64,000 bases of DNA from Bin80 sp026708685 (GTDB lineage: Bacteria; Bacteroidota; Rhodothermia; Rhodothermales; Bin80), in contig OZ241742.1 in the NCBI GenBank assembly GCA_965200955.1, forward strand, positions 744,001-808,000, read 5' to 3'. A program made the translations under genes and the position numbers. Each line of letters starts with the position of its first letter. Position 1 is the first letter of the stretch. This document shows, in pieces, positions 33,930-42,257 of the stretch. The notes beneath the pieces are model-generated. The model ran no database searches and was not told the origin of the DNA. It was given only the letters and a program-made list of their open reading frames with translations.

Positions 33930-35501
33930 TTGATGACTCAGCGTCAAGAAACGACCGCTCCTGAGATGCAGGATAAAGACTTTGAGCGACGGCTCCGTCC
34001 TCGAAAATTGAAGGATTTTATTGGGCAGGATAAAATCAAAAGTAACCTAAGAATCTTTATTCAGGCAGCTCTTGAACGGGATGAAGCACTGGACCATGTC
34101 CTGTTGTCTGGGCCGCCAGGGCTCGGGAAATGTGTCACACCAGACACGATCATTCAGACTTCAGATGGATCTGTACCCATGGAGAACCTGATCCCTGCCA
34201 ACTTAAGGGCTGGTGAGTATAGAGAATTAGCAGTGACCGTTATTGGCACTCGCGGACCAGAAGAGACATCCCATGTCTATGCAAGTGGCTATGGACCGAC
34301 GATTCGTATTCATTCGGACTGTGGTCGTTCCATTGAAGGGACCCCTAAACATCCGATCCTTGCTGAAACCAATGGCATGGTTGGATGGCGATACCTTGAT
34401 TCCATTAAAGGGGGTGATCATATCCTGATGGGGAATGCAAACGCTGATCCTACTATACCCGGTTGCATGCAAGGGCTAAGCCTCACATCCACTGAGGTTG
34501 ATGCACTTGAGAATGTCGATTTTCATCGGCCTAAGGCGGATGGACACTTTAAATGGAGTCGGGTCAATCAGGTAGAACCCTCCTTTGCGGAAACCTTTGA
34601 CTTTGTGATCCCAGAGTCGCATTCATTCATAGGCAATGGATTCTTCAACCACAACACGACCCTTGGACATATTATAGCCGAGGAAATGGGTGCTAAAATT
34701 ACCACATCTTCTGGCCCCGTTCTGGATAAACCTGCTGACCTTGCTGGAATTCTTACCAAATTAAAGAAAGGCGATGTTTTGTTCATCGATGAAATGCATC
34801 GACTCTCCCCGCTAGTAGAAGAATACTTGTACTCCGCAATGGAGGATTATTATATAGATATTCTGATCGATAGCGGTCCAAATGCCCGAAGCGTGAAAAT
34901 TCCGCTACCAAGATTTACTATGGTTGGTGCCACGACCCGAAAAGGCTTGCTGACGGCTCCACTGCGAAGCAGGTTTGGTATTGACTTTCGATACGACTAT
35001 TACAGTGCAGCCCTGCTTCAGTCCATCCTTCAGCGATCGGCTGAGATTCTCCAGGTTCCCATTGAAGAGCGGGGAGCCATGGAAATTGCTCGGCGTAGCA
35101 GAGGAACCCCACGCATAGCAAATCGTTTGCTACGCCGTGCACGTGATTTTGCACAGGTGGAAGGGGACGGAAGTATCAGTCTTGAAACAGCAGACAGGGC
35201 CCTGACCGCCTTGGATGTAGATGCTGAAGGGTTAGACGAAATGGATACCCGAATTCTTTTGAGTCTGATTGATAAATTCAATGGAGGCCCCGCAGGACTT
35301 TCTACATTGTCCGTTTCCGTGGGTGAAGAAGCTGGAACCATTGAGGAAGTGTATGAACCCTATCTGATTCAAGAAGGATACATGCAACGTACGGCCCGCG
35401 GGCGCGTTGCAACCAAGCGTGCCTACAAACATTTTAACCGAAAAATTGCTGGTGAAATGCCAACACTCTTTCACAATCCGAACGATGAGACAGCAGAATG
35501 A
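33930..35501 (+). CDS. ruvB: Holliday junction helicase RuvB, containing an intein
   Basis: The host protein is about 348 residues after splicing: FIGQDKIKSNLRIFIQAA, Walker A GPPGLGK|TTLGHIIA, Walker B GDVLFIDEMHRL, sensor 1 MVGATTRKGLLTAPLRSRFG with the arginine finger, and the C-terminal winged helix (GGPAGLSTLSVSVGEEAGTI). RuvB is the motor that moves Holliday junctions with RuvA. It is interrupted inside the P-loop by an intein (34131-34655), so the ATPase works only if splicing takes place. Its stop overlaps the next gene's ATG by four bases. Confidence 0.95.
   Translation: MMTQRQETTAPEMQDKDFERRLRPRKLKDFIGQDKIKSNLRIFIQAALERDEALDHVLLSGPPGLGKCVTPDTIIQTSDGSVPMENLIPANLRAGEYRELAVTVIGTRGPEETSHVYASGYGPTIRIHSDCGRSIEGTPKHPILAETNGMVGWRYLDSIKGGDHILMGNANADPTIPGCMQGLSLTSTEVDALENVDFHRPKADGHFKWSRVNQVEPSFAETFDFVIPESHSFIGNGFFNHNTTLGHIIAEEMGAKITTSSGPVLDKPADLAGILTKLKKGDVLFIDEMHRLSPLVEEYLYSAMEDYYIDILIDSGPNARSVKIPLPRFTMVGATTRKGLLTAPLRSRFGIDFRYDYYSAALLQSILQRSAEILQVPIEERGAMEIARRSRGTPRIANRLLRRARDFAQVEGDGSISLETADRALTALDVDAEGLDEMDTRILLSLIDKFNGGPAGLSTLSVSVGEEAGTIEEVYEPYLIQEGYMQRTARGRVATKRAYKHFNRKIAGEMPTLFHNPNDETAE
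34131..34655 (+). other. mini-intein in the RuvB P-loop
   Basis: 175 residues between GPPGLGK and TTLGH. Block A CVTPDTIIQTSDGSVPMENL begins with the nucleophilic Cys1; block B is EGTPKHPILAE with the conserved T..H; blocks F and G are FDFVIPESHSFIGNGFF ending NHN. The penultimate His, terminal Asn and +1 Thr are the expected splicing residues. The middle (about 85-145) is too short for a LAGLIDADG endonuclease and shows none of its motifs, so it is a mini-intein that cannot home by itself. All splicing residues are present. Confidence 0.92.
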
Positions 35502-36760
35502 AACAACTCTTCATTCTATGTTTGTTTCTTGTGGGTGCCTGTGCTACTGAGCTGCCCCCCCAATTCGCGTGTGCTCCAGATCATGATGGACTGAGCGTTC
35601 CTGATGGGTTTTGTGTCATTGTAGTGGCTGATTCTCTAGGACGGGGAAGGCATCTTACAGTACGCGATAATGGCGACGTTTACGTTGCCCTTCGTGAGCC
35701 TATTGGACATGGCGGGGTCGCTGCTTTACGCGATCACGACGGGGATGGAACCGCTGACTTGATAGAATACTTCGGGGAGATTGGAGGGACAGCCATTGGA
35801 TTACGAGATGGGTGGATCTACTTTGGGGCAGATGATCAGATCATTCGGTATCCACTTGATGAATCCGAATTCATTCCTGCCAGTGCACCTGAAGTTGCCG
35901 TTTCTGGCTTTTTAGAGCAAAATAGTCATGCTGCTAAACCCTTTGAATTTGATGAAGCAGGGAATCTCTACGTTAATATTGGAGGCCCTTCAAATGCATG
36001 TCAAGAGATGCGCCGTACCCCTGAGTCCCCTGGGGTTGATCCGTGTCCGCAGTTGGATCATTTTGGGGGCATATGGCGGGTAACGCCAAGTATTTTAGAG
36101 CAGAATATCCACGAAGAAGGGACCAGATATGCAACTGGAATTCGCCATGGAGTTGCCAATGCATGGCATCAGGGGCATCTTTTTGTGGTACAGCATGGAA
36201 GGGATGATCTCCACCGTTTGTGGCCAGACCGTTTTGAAGAGCATCTCAACAATGAATTACCCGCTGAGGAATTTTTCTTGATTCGCGAGGGGGGCGATTA
36301 TGGGTGGCCCTACTGTTATTATGATCCGGTCAAAGGTGCTAAAAAATTGAGCCCCGAGTATGGAGGCAATGGGGACATCGTTGGACGATGTTCGGAGGCT
36401 TCCATGCCTATTTATGGTTTCCCAGCACACTGGGCTCCCAATGATTTAATGTTCTACACTGGAACGCAATTCCCTGAGAAATACAGGGGAGGGGCATTTA
36501 TTGCCTTTCATGGTAGTTGGAATCGCTCTCCTAATCAGGATGGGTTTCAGGTTACATTCCTTCCCATGGAAAATACCGAAGTCACTGGAGAGCCAGAAAT
36601 ATTTGCAGGTGGCTTTGTTGGTTCAAATTCTATTTCCACCTCCAGTGAAGCAAGAGCTAGACCTACGGGTTTAGCAATGGGCCCTGACGGTTCCATGTAT
36701 ATTTCTGATTCCGTGAACGGGCGCATTTGGAGGATCATCTACACCGGTAACGACGGTTAA
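35498..36760 (+). CDS. PQQ-type sugar/sorbosone dehydrogenase-like propeller lipoprotein
   Basis: 420 residues with a lipoprotein signal (LFILCLFLVGAC, Cys15). The rest is a six-bladed propeller like soluble glucose/sorbosone dehydrogenases: VADSLGRGRHLTVRDNGDVY, RYATGIRHGVANAWHQG, the loop LIREGGDYGWPYCYYD, AFHGSWNRSP and the end SMYISDSVNGRIWRI. It would oxidise a sugar or aldehyde in the periplasm. The cofactor is inferred. It shares ATGA with the ruvB stop and TAATG with the next gene, so the three are transcribed together. Confidence 0.82.
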   Translation: MKQLFILCLFLVGACATELPPQFACAPDHDGLSVPDGFCVIVVADSLGRGRHLTVRDNGDVYVALREPIGHGGVAALRDHDGDGTADLIEYFGEIGGTAIGLRDGWIYFGADDQIIRYPLDESEFIPASAPEVAVSGFLEQNSHAAKPFEFDEAGNLYVNIGGPSNACQEMRRTPESPGVDPCPQLDHFGGIWRVTPSILEQNIHEEGTRYATGIRHGVANAWHQGHLFVVQHGRDDLHRLWPDRFEEHLNNELPAEEFFLIREGGDYGWPYCYYDPVKGAKKLSPEYGGNGDIVGRCSEASMPIYGFPAHWAPNDLMFYTGTQFPEKYRGGAFIAFHGSWNRSPNQDGFQVTFLPMENTEVTGEPEIFAGGFVGSNSISTSSEARARPTGLAMGPDGSMYISDSVNGRIWRIIYTGNDG

Positions 36761-39687
36761 TGCCCCAACGAGAGTTGGCTCTGACGGATTATGTTCGTGC
36801 ACTTGAGAGAGAGTGTCAGGGTGAGGTGCGTACGGACGATTATAGCCGAGTCCTATACAGTACAGATGCCAGTATCTATCAGGTCAAGCCCTATGGTGTT
36901 TTCTTTCCTGCTTCCAGAGATGATGTCCATGCGGCTGTAGCCATTGCTTCAACCTATGGTGTTCCCATTCTCCCCCGTACCGGAGGTAGTAGTCTTGCGG
37001 GGCAGGCTGTTTCGGAAGCGGTCGTGATGGATTTTACTCGGCACCTTCATCGAATTCTGGAAGTCAATGAGGCGGAGAACTGGGTCCGTGCCGAGCCTGG
37101 GCTGGTACTGGATCAGCTGAATCACCAGCTCATCCCAACGGGATACCAATTCGGACCCGATCCCGCAAGCAGTAACCGAGCTGCACTGGGTGGAGTCGTC
37201 AGCAATAATTCAACGGGAAGCCATTCAATCTGTTATGGAATGACGGCCGATCATGTGCTTAGCATGAATGTTGTTCTAAGTGATGGATCTCAGGTGCATC
37301 TCGGTCCAGTAGAGCGAGATGATTTGCCTCAACGATCACAACGGTCTGGATTGGAGGGTAGAATCTATCAAGAGATGATGGACCTGACACATCCCTCCAA
37401 TAACCGAAACACAATCATTGAAGAAACTCCCCGTCACTGGCGACGCTGTGGTGGATATAATCTTGATCGATTGGTAGGAAATGGCCCGTCGTTCAGGGTT
37501 CCACAGGATCCCAGATTTAATTTGTCTAAACTGGTATGTGGATCTGAAGGCACTCTGGCGGTCATCCAAGATGTAACATTGAACCTCGTTCCCATTCCGA
37601 CCGCTCGTGGGCTAGCCATTCTGGATTTTGAATCCACCGTAGAAGCCCTCCGACAGATCCCCGCCATTCTTGAGGCACATCCAAGTGCGATTGAATTGAT
37701 GGATAATTTAGGACTCCGCTTGTGCAGGGATGTCCCCGAATATGCCCGACTTCTTCAAACATTTATTGACGGAGATCCTGATTGTATTCTGATCACTGAA
37801 TTTTATGGAGAGTCAGAAACCGAACTGCTGTCAAAAATAGATGATCTTGCCAAGATTCTTGCTGGGCAGGGATTCAGAGATTGCGTTACACCTGTCTTGG
37901 ATGCTACGAGGCAAAAAAATGTTTGGGAAGTCCGTAAGGCCGGACTCGGACTTTTGATGAGCCTCAAAGGTGATCATAAACCCATTCCCTTTATTGAGGA
38001 TGCTGCTGTCCCAACAGAGCATCTCGCAGAGTATGTGGACAAGATTGGGCGGTTCTGTGGGGAAAGAGACACGAATGTCGCATATTATGCCCACGCAAGT
38101 GCGGGATGTGTTCATATTCGGCCGATCGTCAATACAAAAAAGGCTTCTGAAATTGCTAAGATCCCTGAAATTCTTGATTTTGCGATCGACTTACTGCATG
38201 GTTATGGGGGTGCACTGTCGAGTGAACATGGCGATGGGCGGGCGAGGAGTTGGATGAATGAACGATTTTTCGGACCTGAGTTGTATCGCCTCTATCAGAG
38301 TGTGAAGCAGGTTTGGGATCCCAATAGACTACTCAATCCAGGCGTTGTAGTGGATGCACCCTCAGGAACGGAGAATCTACGATATGGTGCAGACTACAAG
38401 GTGATCCCTCTGGATTTAAACCTTGACTTCAGCGCTGAGCATGGATTTGATCGGGCGATTGAAATGTGTAATGGGGCTGGAATCTGTCGTAAAAAAACGA
38501 CGGGTGTCATGTGTCCCAGCTTCATGGCAACCAATGAGGAAGAACACTCAACGCGCGGCCGTGCTAACGCTCTGAGAGCAGCACTTTCGGGTCGTTTGCC
38601 TGCAGAGGAATTGACCAGTAAGCGTATGTATGAGGTCATGGATCTGTGTATTGAATGCAAAGCCTGTAAGTCTGAGTGTCCTTCCTCGGTGGATATGGCA
38701 AAAATCAAGTTTGAATTTTTAGCCCAGTACTATCATCAGCATGCCCTTCCGCTGCGCACCCGAATGTTTGGTGATATAGCCAAGGTGAGCCGCATGGCCA
38801 GTGGCTCTTTGGCTCCAATGGCGAATGGGATCTTGCAGAGTATGCCTGTGCGATTCCTACTTGACCGTGTCGTCGGAATTACGATGGAGCGTAAAATGCC
38901 GTCCTTCGCAAGGACTCCATTTACCAAATGGATCAAACATCACCATAGAAATGGGCAAAAGAGGCCTCAGGTAGTTCTGTTTCATGATACCTTTAATACC
39001 TTTAACGATCCCCATATTGCAATCGCTGCTGTTGAAGTGTTGGAAGCCGCAGGGTTTGAGGTGATTCCGTCAAGACATGGTTGTTGTGGTCGGCCAATGA
39101 TTTCCAAGGGGTTGGTCAAAAAGGCACGAGATGCGGCAACTAAGACTGTTGAACAACTGTTCCCCTATGCCCAACAGGGCTTGCCGATCATTGGATTGGA
39201 GCCGAGCTGTCTACTGTCTTTACGAGACGAATATCTTTATTTGTTACCCAAGAGCGAAGAAGCGAAGATCGTTGCTGAGCGTGCAGTTCTCTTTGAAGAA
39301 TTCATCGCCAATCTTGCCGAAGAGGGGCGGCTTAAGATGACCTTTACATCCTCATCAAGAGATGTTCTTCTACACGGGCATTGCCATCAGCGTGCGCTTG
39401 TAGGGACTGAATCTACGCATAAAGTCCTCTCTCTACCTGAAAACTATCAAGTGCACGAGGTGGATAGCAGTTGCTGTGGAATGGCAGGTTCTTTTGGATA
39501 CGAGAAAGAACACTACGATGTTTCCCGAAAGATGGCTGAACGCAGATTAATCCCTGAAATGCGTAAAGCAGATAAGGACACGATCATTGTTGCTCCGGGG
39601 ACGAGCTGCCGTCACCAACTGGCACACTATGAAATCAAGAATGCACTGCATCCCGCAGAGGTTCTCCGGGATGCAATGATTCCGTAA
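36760..39687 (+). CDS. FAD-linked and Fe-S oxidoreductase (GlcD plus GlcF-like fusion)
   Basis: 975 residues, a fusion of a FAD-PCMH half and a Fe-S half. FAD binding: RTGGSSLAGQAVSEAVVMDF; substrate domain to about residue 530 ending SEHGDGRARSWMNERFFGPE. The C-terminal half has the ferredoxin motif CIECKACKSECPSSVDMAK (about 630), then two CCG domains, HGCCGRPMISKGL and SSCCGMAGSFGYE. This layout is that of YdiJ/D-2-hydroxyacid dehydrogenases, which oxidise D-lactate, glycolate or a similar acid at the membrane and pass electrons to quinone. Exact substrate unknown. Confidence 0.88.
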   Translation: MPQRELALTDYVRALERECQGEVRTDDYSRVLYSTDASIYQVKPYGVFFPASRDDVHAAVAIASTYGVPILPRTGGSSLAGQAVSEAVVMDFTRHLHRILEVNEAENWVRAEPGLVLDQLNHQLIPTGYQFGPDPASSNRAALGGVVSNNSTGSHSICYGMTADHVLSMNVVLSDGSQVHLGPVERDDLPQRSQRSGLEGRIYQEMMDLTHPSNNRNTIIEETPRHWRRCGGYNLDRLVGNGPSFRVPQDPRFNLSKLVCGSEGTLAVIQDVTLNLVPIPTARGLAILDFESTVEALRQIPAILEAHPSAIELMDNLGLRLCRDVPEYARLLQTFIDGDPDCILITEFYGESETELLSKIDDLAKILAGQGFRDCVTPVLDATRQKNVWEVRKAGLGLLMSLKGDHKPIPFIEDAAVPTEHLAEYVDKIGRFCGERDTNVAYYAHASAGCVHIRPIVNTKKASEIAKIPEILDFAIDLLHGYGGALSSEHGDGRARSWMNERFFGPELYRLYQSVKQVWDPNRLLNPGVVVDAPSGTENLRYGADYKVIPLDLNLDFSAEHGFDRAIEMCNGAGICRKKTTGVMCPSFMATNEEEHSTRGRANALRAALSGRLPAEELTSKRMYEVMDLCIECKACKSECPSSVDMAKIKFEFLAQYYHQHALPLRTRMFGDIAKVSRMASGSLAPMANGILQSMPVRFLLDRVVGITMERKMPSFARTPFTKWIKHHHRNGQKRPQVVLFHDTFNTFNDPHIAIAAVEVLEAAGFEVIPSRHGCCGRPMISKGLVKKARDAATKTVEQLFPYAQQGLPIIGLEPSCLLSLRDEYLYLLPKSEEAKIVAERAVLFEEFIANLAEEGRLKMTFTSSSRDVLLHGHCHQRALVGTESTHKVLSLPENYQVHEVDSSCCGMAGSFGYEKEHYDVSRKMAERRLIPEMRKADKDTIIVAPGTSCRHQLAHYEIKNALHPAEVLRDAMIP

Positions 39688-39716
39688 AGGGCACATGATT
39701 TTGCAGGAGAGTACGT

Positions 39717-41168
39717 TTATTCACTGCCAATTTTTTCAGCCCGATACCCGCCAGCTCGTAAGTCACGAATCAGTAGAATTCCAAAGACCAAGATCAGGAT
39801 GAATCCAAAGGGGGCGAGCGTGCGGAAAGAAAGTCGTCCTCCTTCATTGTCAGCGGGATTTAACTGCTCCTGAGCACGGCCCACCACATCAGCATCAACT
39901 CCAGATCCACTCACGGCTCTGAGTGCTTGCATGGTGGCACCTCGTGGTAGCTCTCCGCTTTGTGAATATTCGTTGAGGACATCTTGCGTGGTCGTATTTA
40001 CTGCCATGATATCTTCTGCCTGAGATCCAGCATCCTCAGCAATGGATGGAAATGTGGTCGTTACTTCTTGAAATATTTCAACCACTACACCAGTACTGAG
40101 AACATCATGCCCCTTATCATCAGCAACACCTCCAAGCCACGGAGTGACAAAAAAGGCGGCAAGCATCCCGACGGCTCCCATTACGCCCAATCCTAATGCA
40201 CCGCTCTTGGGATTTCGCTCGGATACGTATCCCAACATGGTCGGCCAGAAATATGCAATTCCAGCGGCCCAAATGGCAGCCGTTAGAAATGCCATGAGTG
40301 TCGTTTCAGCCATACTGAACAGATAAAGCCCAAGTGTTGATAGGACCGCACTCGCGAACAGGATTCCAGTTGGCGTGAGGACACGGACGACGGGGCCTGC
40401 AAGTAAACGCAGTGTACCCATAATACCAAACACGAATCCGAAGACCAAGAGACCGTTAATTCCACCCGCTTGAAGGACGGAAGGAACCCAGCTGGAAGGG
40501 GGAAGCTCCATGGAAGCAGTCAGTAGCATCATGGGTAGCATGATGATCATAATCGGGGCAAACAGTGCCTTGAATGACTGTCCAACCGATACGCCTGCGG
40601 AGACTCCTTCCGTTTGAGGGAAGGGTGCACTGAACATCATAACGCCATATCCAAGAGCTGGAATCAATACCAGCAAAAGCTGGGATCTCCATCCGGCTCC
40701 AAGTTGGGCAAAGACTAAGGTTAGCAGAATAGCAGCAATCAGGTTTCCATACGGAAACCACATATGGAAATGATTCAGTTTGGATGTCTTGTTGTCAGGA
40801 TACAGGGCTGCAACGAGAGGATTACAACCTGCTTCCACCAGACCTGCACCAAGTCCAGCACAAAGTGAGCCTACCACAGCCACAGCATATCCCTGAGACG
40901 TCATGATCAAAATGGCACCAGCCACATGGGTCACAAATGCTCCACGTACGATCCAACGCATTCCAATGATGTCGCAAAGGGGAGAGAAGATGGCCTGGCT
41001 GATGGTGAATCCGATGAAGAAAACTCCAGTAAAGACTCCCAACTGGGCGTTAGTGAGAACAAACTCGGTTTTCACCGAGAAGGCGATTCCAGCGATTACT
41101 GTGAATGCAAATGCTGTCGTGAGTAGGGCCAGACAACTGCCATAAAAGAGACGATTCTTATTAATCAT
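39717..41168 (-). CDS. MFS transporter (FucP-like sugar porter)
   Basis: 483 residues with about twelve membrane helices. The stretch NHFHMWFPYGNLIAAILLTL and the earlier VEAGCNPLVAALYP match the FucP/glucose-galactose branch of the major facilitator superfamily. A non-membrane insert of about 100 residues (roughly 350-450) lies before the last helix, longer than in most family members. Probably proton-coupled sugar uptake. Convergent with the oxidoreductase and divergent from the DUF2911 gene. Confidence 0.85.
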   Translation of the reverse strand: MINKNRLFYGSCLALLTTAFAFTVIAGIAFSVKTEFVLTNAQLGVFTGVFFIGFTISQAIFSPLCDIIGMRWIVRGAFVTHVAGAILIMTSQGYAVAVVGSLCAGLGAGLVEAGCNPLVAALYPDNKTSKLNHFHMWFPYGNLIAAILLTLVFAQLGAGWRSQLLLVLIPALGYGVMMFSAPFPQTEGVSAGVSVGQSFKALFAPIMIIMLPMMLLTASMELPPSSWVPSVLQAGGINGLLVFGFVFGIMGTLRLLAGPVVRVLTPTGILFASAVLSTLGLYLFSMAETTLMAFLTAAIWAAGIAYFWPTMLGYVSERNPKSGALGLGVMGAVGMLAAFFVTPWLGGVADDKGHDVLSTGVVVEIFQEVTTTFPSIAEDAGSQAEDIMAVNTTTQDVLNEYSQSGELPRGATMQALRAVSGSGVDADVVGRAQEQLNPADNEGGRLSFRTLAPFGFILILVFGILLIRDLRAGGYRAEKIGSE

Positions 41169-41542
41169 TTGAAGAGTACGGATAAAATGAATGTAATAAC
41201 CTTATTGAAATTCTTCTTAATATACATCAACCAACAACTAAATGTGGGGATTTTCAAAACTACGAATAAATCCTACCCACCACATGTGAAATCCACACTC
41301 AGAACGATGTTCTGTGATGGATCTGTTTGATGCTTCAAGAGTGTGGAATTAAGATGAAGAGATGCGTCATTGAAAACGAAACAATGCTAACATCACATAG
41401 AGTCAATTGGGGGAGTATCTATTCACATGGAATTACGTTCTCGTATTACAAAGATGAGTTTGGAGTCAGGATTATATCACTACTCAAAAGAAACCAGAGA
41501 TCAAAGCCTTCGTTTACAGGTTTTCATCTTTCCTTTCTTTTC
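41169..41542. other. divergent intergenic region
   Basis: 374 bases between the MFS and DUF2911 genes. An open frame runs through it in phase with the DUF2911 gene, but the translation is unlike any protein and the true start has a signal peptide at 41543. Promoters for both genes are expected here; none was identified with certainty. Confidence 0.4.
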
Positions 41543-42127
41543 ATGCATCGTTTTATTTCATACACTTTTATACTTGCTTTCTTGCTTCTGCTGACCGATC
41601 ATGCCTATGCTCAGCGGCCATCATCTCCCCGTGGAGAAGCCTCTACCCAGATTGGTGAAGATTGGATTATTGTTGATTATAGTCGTCCAATCCTGCGTGG
41701 TCGCACAGAGATTTTTGGATCTGGAGATGAATATGGTCAAATGGTTACAGGCCCCGCTCCTGTCTGGCGTGCTGGTGCGAACAAGTCTACACGATTCCAC
41801 ACTGAGACTGACCTCATGATAGGAGGTGTCAATGTTGCTGCAGGAGAATACAGCATCTTCGTTGAACTGGCCCAAGATGGTTGGATGTTTATTCTATCCT
41901 CTCACGAAGCGAAAGAATCCGGTAGAGAAGAAGGAGATGGACTTTGGGGAGCCTACGGATACACAGATGATAAGGATGTTGTTCGGGCCCCTATGACGGT
42001 TTCTGAATTGGACACCAGTTTAGATCAATTCACGATTGGATTTATTAATGTCACGGATCAGGGAGGAATTCTCGTGATGGTCTGGGAAACAACGATGGCA
42101 AGTATCCCTTTCATGATCGCCCAGTAG
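41543..42127 (+). CDS. DUF2911 exported protein
   Basis: 195 residues from MHRFISYTFILAFLLL, a clean signal peptide cut after AYAQ. The mature part has PSSPRGEASTQIGEDWIIVD, SRPILRGRTEIFG, PVWRAGANKSTRFHTETDLM and AGEYSIFVELAQDGWMFILS, the hallmark of DUF2911 proteins common in Bacteroidota periplasms. Function unknown. Confidence 0.85.
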   Translation: MHRFISYTFILAFLLLLTDHAYAQRPSSPRGEASTQIGEDWIIVDYSRPILRGRTEIFGSGDEYGQMVTGPAPVWRAGANKSTRFHTETDLMIGGVNVAAGEYSIFVELAQDGWMFILSSHEAKESGREEGDGLWGAYGYTDDKDVVRAPMTVSELDTSLDQFTIGFINVTDQGGILVMVWETTMASIPFMIAQ

Positions 42128-42257
42128 AGTAGCAATACATAGAAAATTCCCGATGATCGTAGGTTATGATTGATAGAGACATTTGCTATTTTCTGCGATC
42201 AGATATGAGAGAAGTGCGTAACCATTAAGCATAGCATTAAGTACATGATTGCCCTCT

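Noticed and set aside
41327..41542. Upstream extension of the DUF2911 frame
   Set aside because: Begins before a perfect signal peptide and does not resemble the family; the start at 41543 is better.
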